Below are positions 5,397-5,883 of a stretch of 5,883 nucleotides of DNA, one piece after another; position 1 is the first letter of the stretch; each line of letters starts with the position of its first letter. This stretch comes from CAYHGV01 sp964356135 (lineage in GTDB: Bacteria > Hydrothermota > Tepidihabitantia > CAYHGV01). The notes under the pieces are model-generated. The model was not told the DNA's origin, made no database searches, and saw nothing but the letters and a program-made list of their open reading frames with translations. The position numbers were made by a program, and so were the translations under genes. Where the stretch lies: the NCBI GenBank assembly GCA_964356135.1, contig CAYHGV010000127.1, positions 1-5,883 on the forward strand. Reading direction: 5' to 3'.

Positions 5397-5883
5397 TACC
5401 GAAAATTTTTAATTACCTCCGAATGGGCGACCGCTTCCCTCACATCCTCTGTCCGGGATGCGGCACCGGCATCGTCATGGGAACGATGGTGCGCGCATTT
5501 GAAAAATTAGGACTGGACAAGAACAAACTCTGCGTCGTTTCCGGCATCGGCTGCTCGTCGCGGATACCCGGCTATATCGACGCCGATACCTTCCACACCC
5601 TGCACGGCCGGTCAATCCCTTCGGCAACCGGCGTCAAGCTCGTCCGACCGGAGATGACCGTGGTCGCCCTCGGCGGCGATGGCGATATTTTGGCAATCGG
5701 CGGCAATCACTTCATCCATGCCGCGCGGAGAAACCTCGATTTGACGGTTCTCGTCTTAAACAACTTTAATTATGGCATGACCGGCGGCCAGTATTCTCCG
5801 ACGACGCCGTTAGGCGCGCGGGCGACGACTGCACCCTACGGTAACATGGAACGCGGCTTTGATGTCTGCGATTTGGCGCGGGC
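5393..5883 (+). CDS. korB: 2-oxoacid:ferredoxin oxidoreductase subunit beta, partial at window edge
   Basis: The open frame continues to the last base with no stop, giving 163 whole codons of a protein that normally has roughly 250-290 residues. It is the TPP-binding beta subunit that pairs with the upstream alpha subunit. ILCPGCGTG carries C20 and C23 and SGIGCSSR carries C54; these match three of the cysteines that hold the proximal [4Fe-4S] cluster in known beta subunits, and the fourth should lie beyond the window. HGRSIPSATG is followed by the TPP/Mg motif GGDGD, IGGNHFIHAARRN and NNFNYGMTGGQYSPTTP, all characteristic of KorB. The truncation is due to the window edge, not a mutation. The start overlaps the korA stop as ATGA. 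2-Oxoglutarate specificity is inferred from neighbours. Confidence 0.92.
   Translation, partial: MIPKIFNYLRMGDRFPHILCPGCGTGIVMGTMVRAFEKLGLDKNKLCVVSGIGCSSRIPGYIDADTFHTLHGRSIPSATGVKLVRPEMTVVALGGDGDILAIGGNHFIHAARRNLDLTVLVLNNFNYGMTGGQYSPTTPLGARATTAPYGNMERGFDVCDLAR

Overview
This window is a bacterial chromosome segment of about 55% GC. It has two short gene sets that diverge from one 78-bp intergenic region at 2156-2233. Leftward (- strand) lie a PP-loop ATPase with ThiI/MnmA-like features and an NFACT-R-like tail, then a lipoate-protein ligase. Rightward (+ strand) lie a citrate-synthase-fold protein of citryl-CoA-lyase size, an aconitase-superfamily large subunit of the LeuC/HacA type, and the alpha and beta subunits of a 2-oxoacid:ferredoxin oxidoreductase. 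The beta gene (korB) runs off the right edge.

The rightward set looks like an operon (gaps of 28 and 21 bp, then a 4-bp ATGA overlap). It reads as part of central carbon metabolism: citrate or citryl-CoA chemistry, hydro-lyase isomerisation of a tricarboxylate, and ferredoxin-linked conversion between 2-oxoglutarate and succinyl-CoA. This fits a reductive or reversible TCA segment in an anaerobe with low-potential ferredoxin. Isocitrate dehydrogenase, the small hydro-lyase subunit, citryl-CoA synthetase and the OFOR gamma/delta subunits are not in the window, so the direction and even the exact substrates remain inference. The leftward pair concerns sulfur/tRNA and lipoyl chemistry; lipoate ligase is most simply explained by a glycine cleavage H protein or another lipoyl protein elsewhere.

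The most striking non-coding feature is the divergent promoter region. Both strands carry TTGACA, a 16-bp spacer, TATAGT, 9 bp, then ATG, arranged with exact two-fold symmetry around 2194/2195. The predicted transcripts start at or within a few bases of the ATG, so both lead genes look leaderless, while three of the downstream cistrons have purine-rich ribosome-binding sites. This also moves the first rightward gene start from a TTG at 2213 to the ATG at 2234.

Two degenerate short tandem repeats sit between or beside genes: a 7-bp repeat after the lipoate ligase (28-59) and an 8-bp repeat that spans the stop and start codons of the first two rightward genes (2997-3036). The taxon cannot be proven from the sequence. 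Gene content, mixed leaderless/Shine-Dalgarno starts and moderate GC suggest an anaerobic, possibly uncultivated, bacterial lineage (a WOR-3-like candidate phylum is one low-confidence guess). No CRISPR, tRNA, rRNA, transposase or clear rho-independent terminator was seen.
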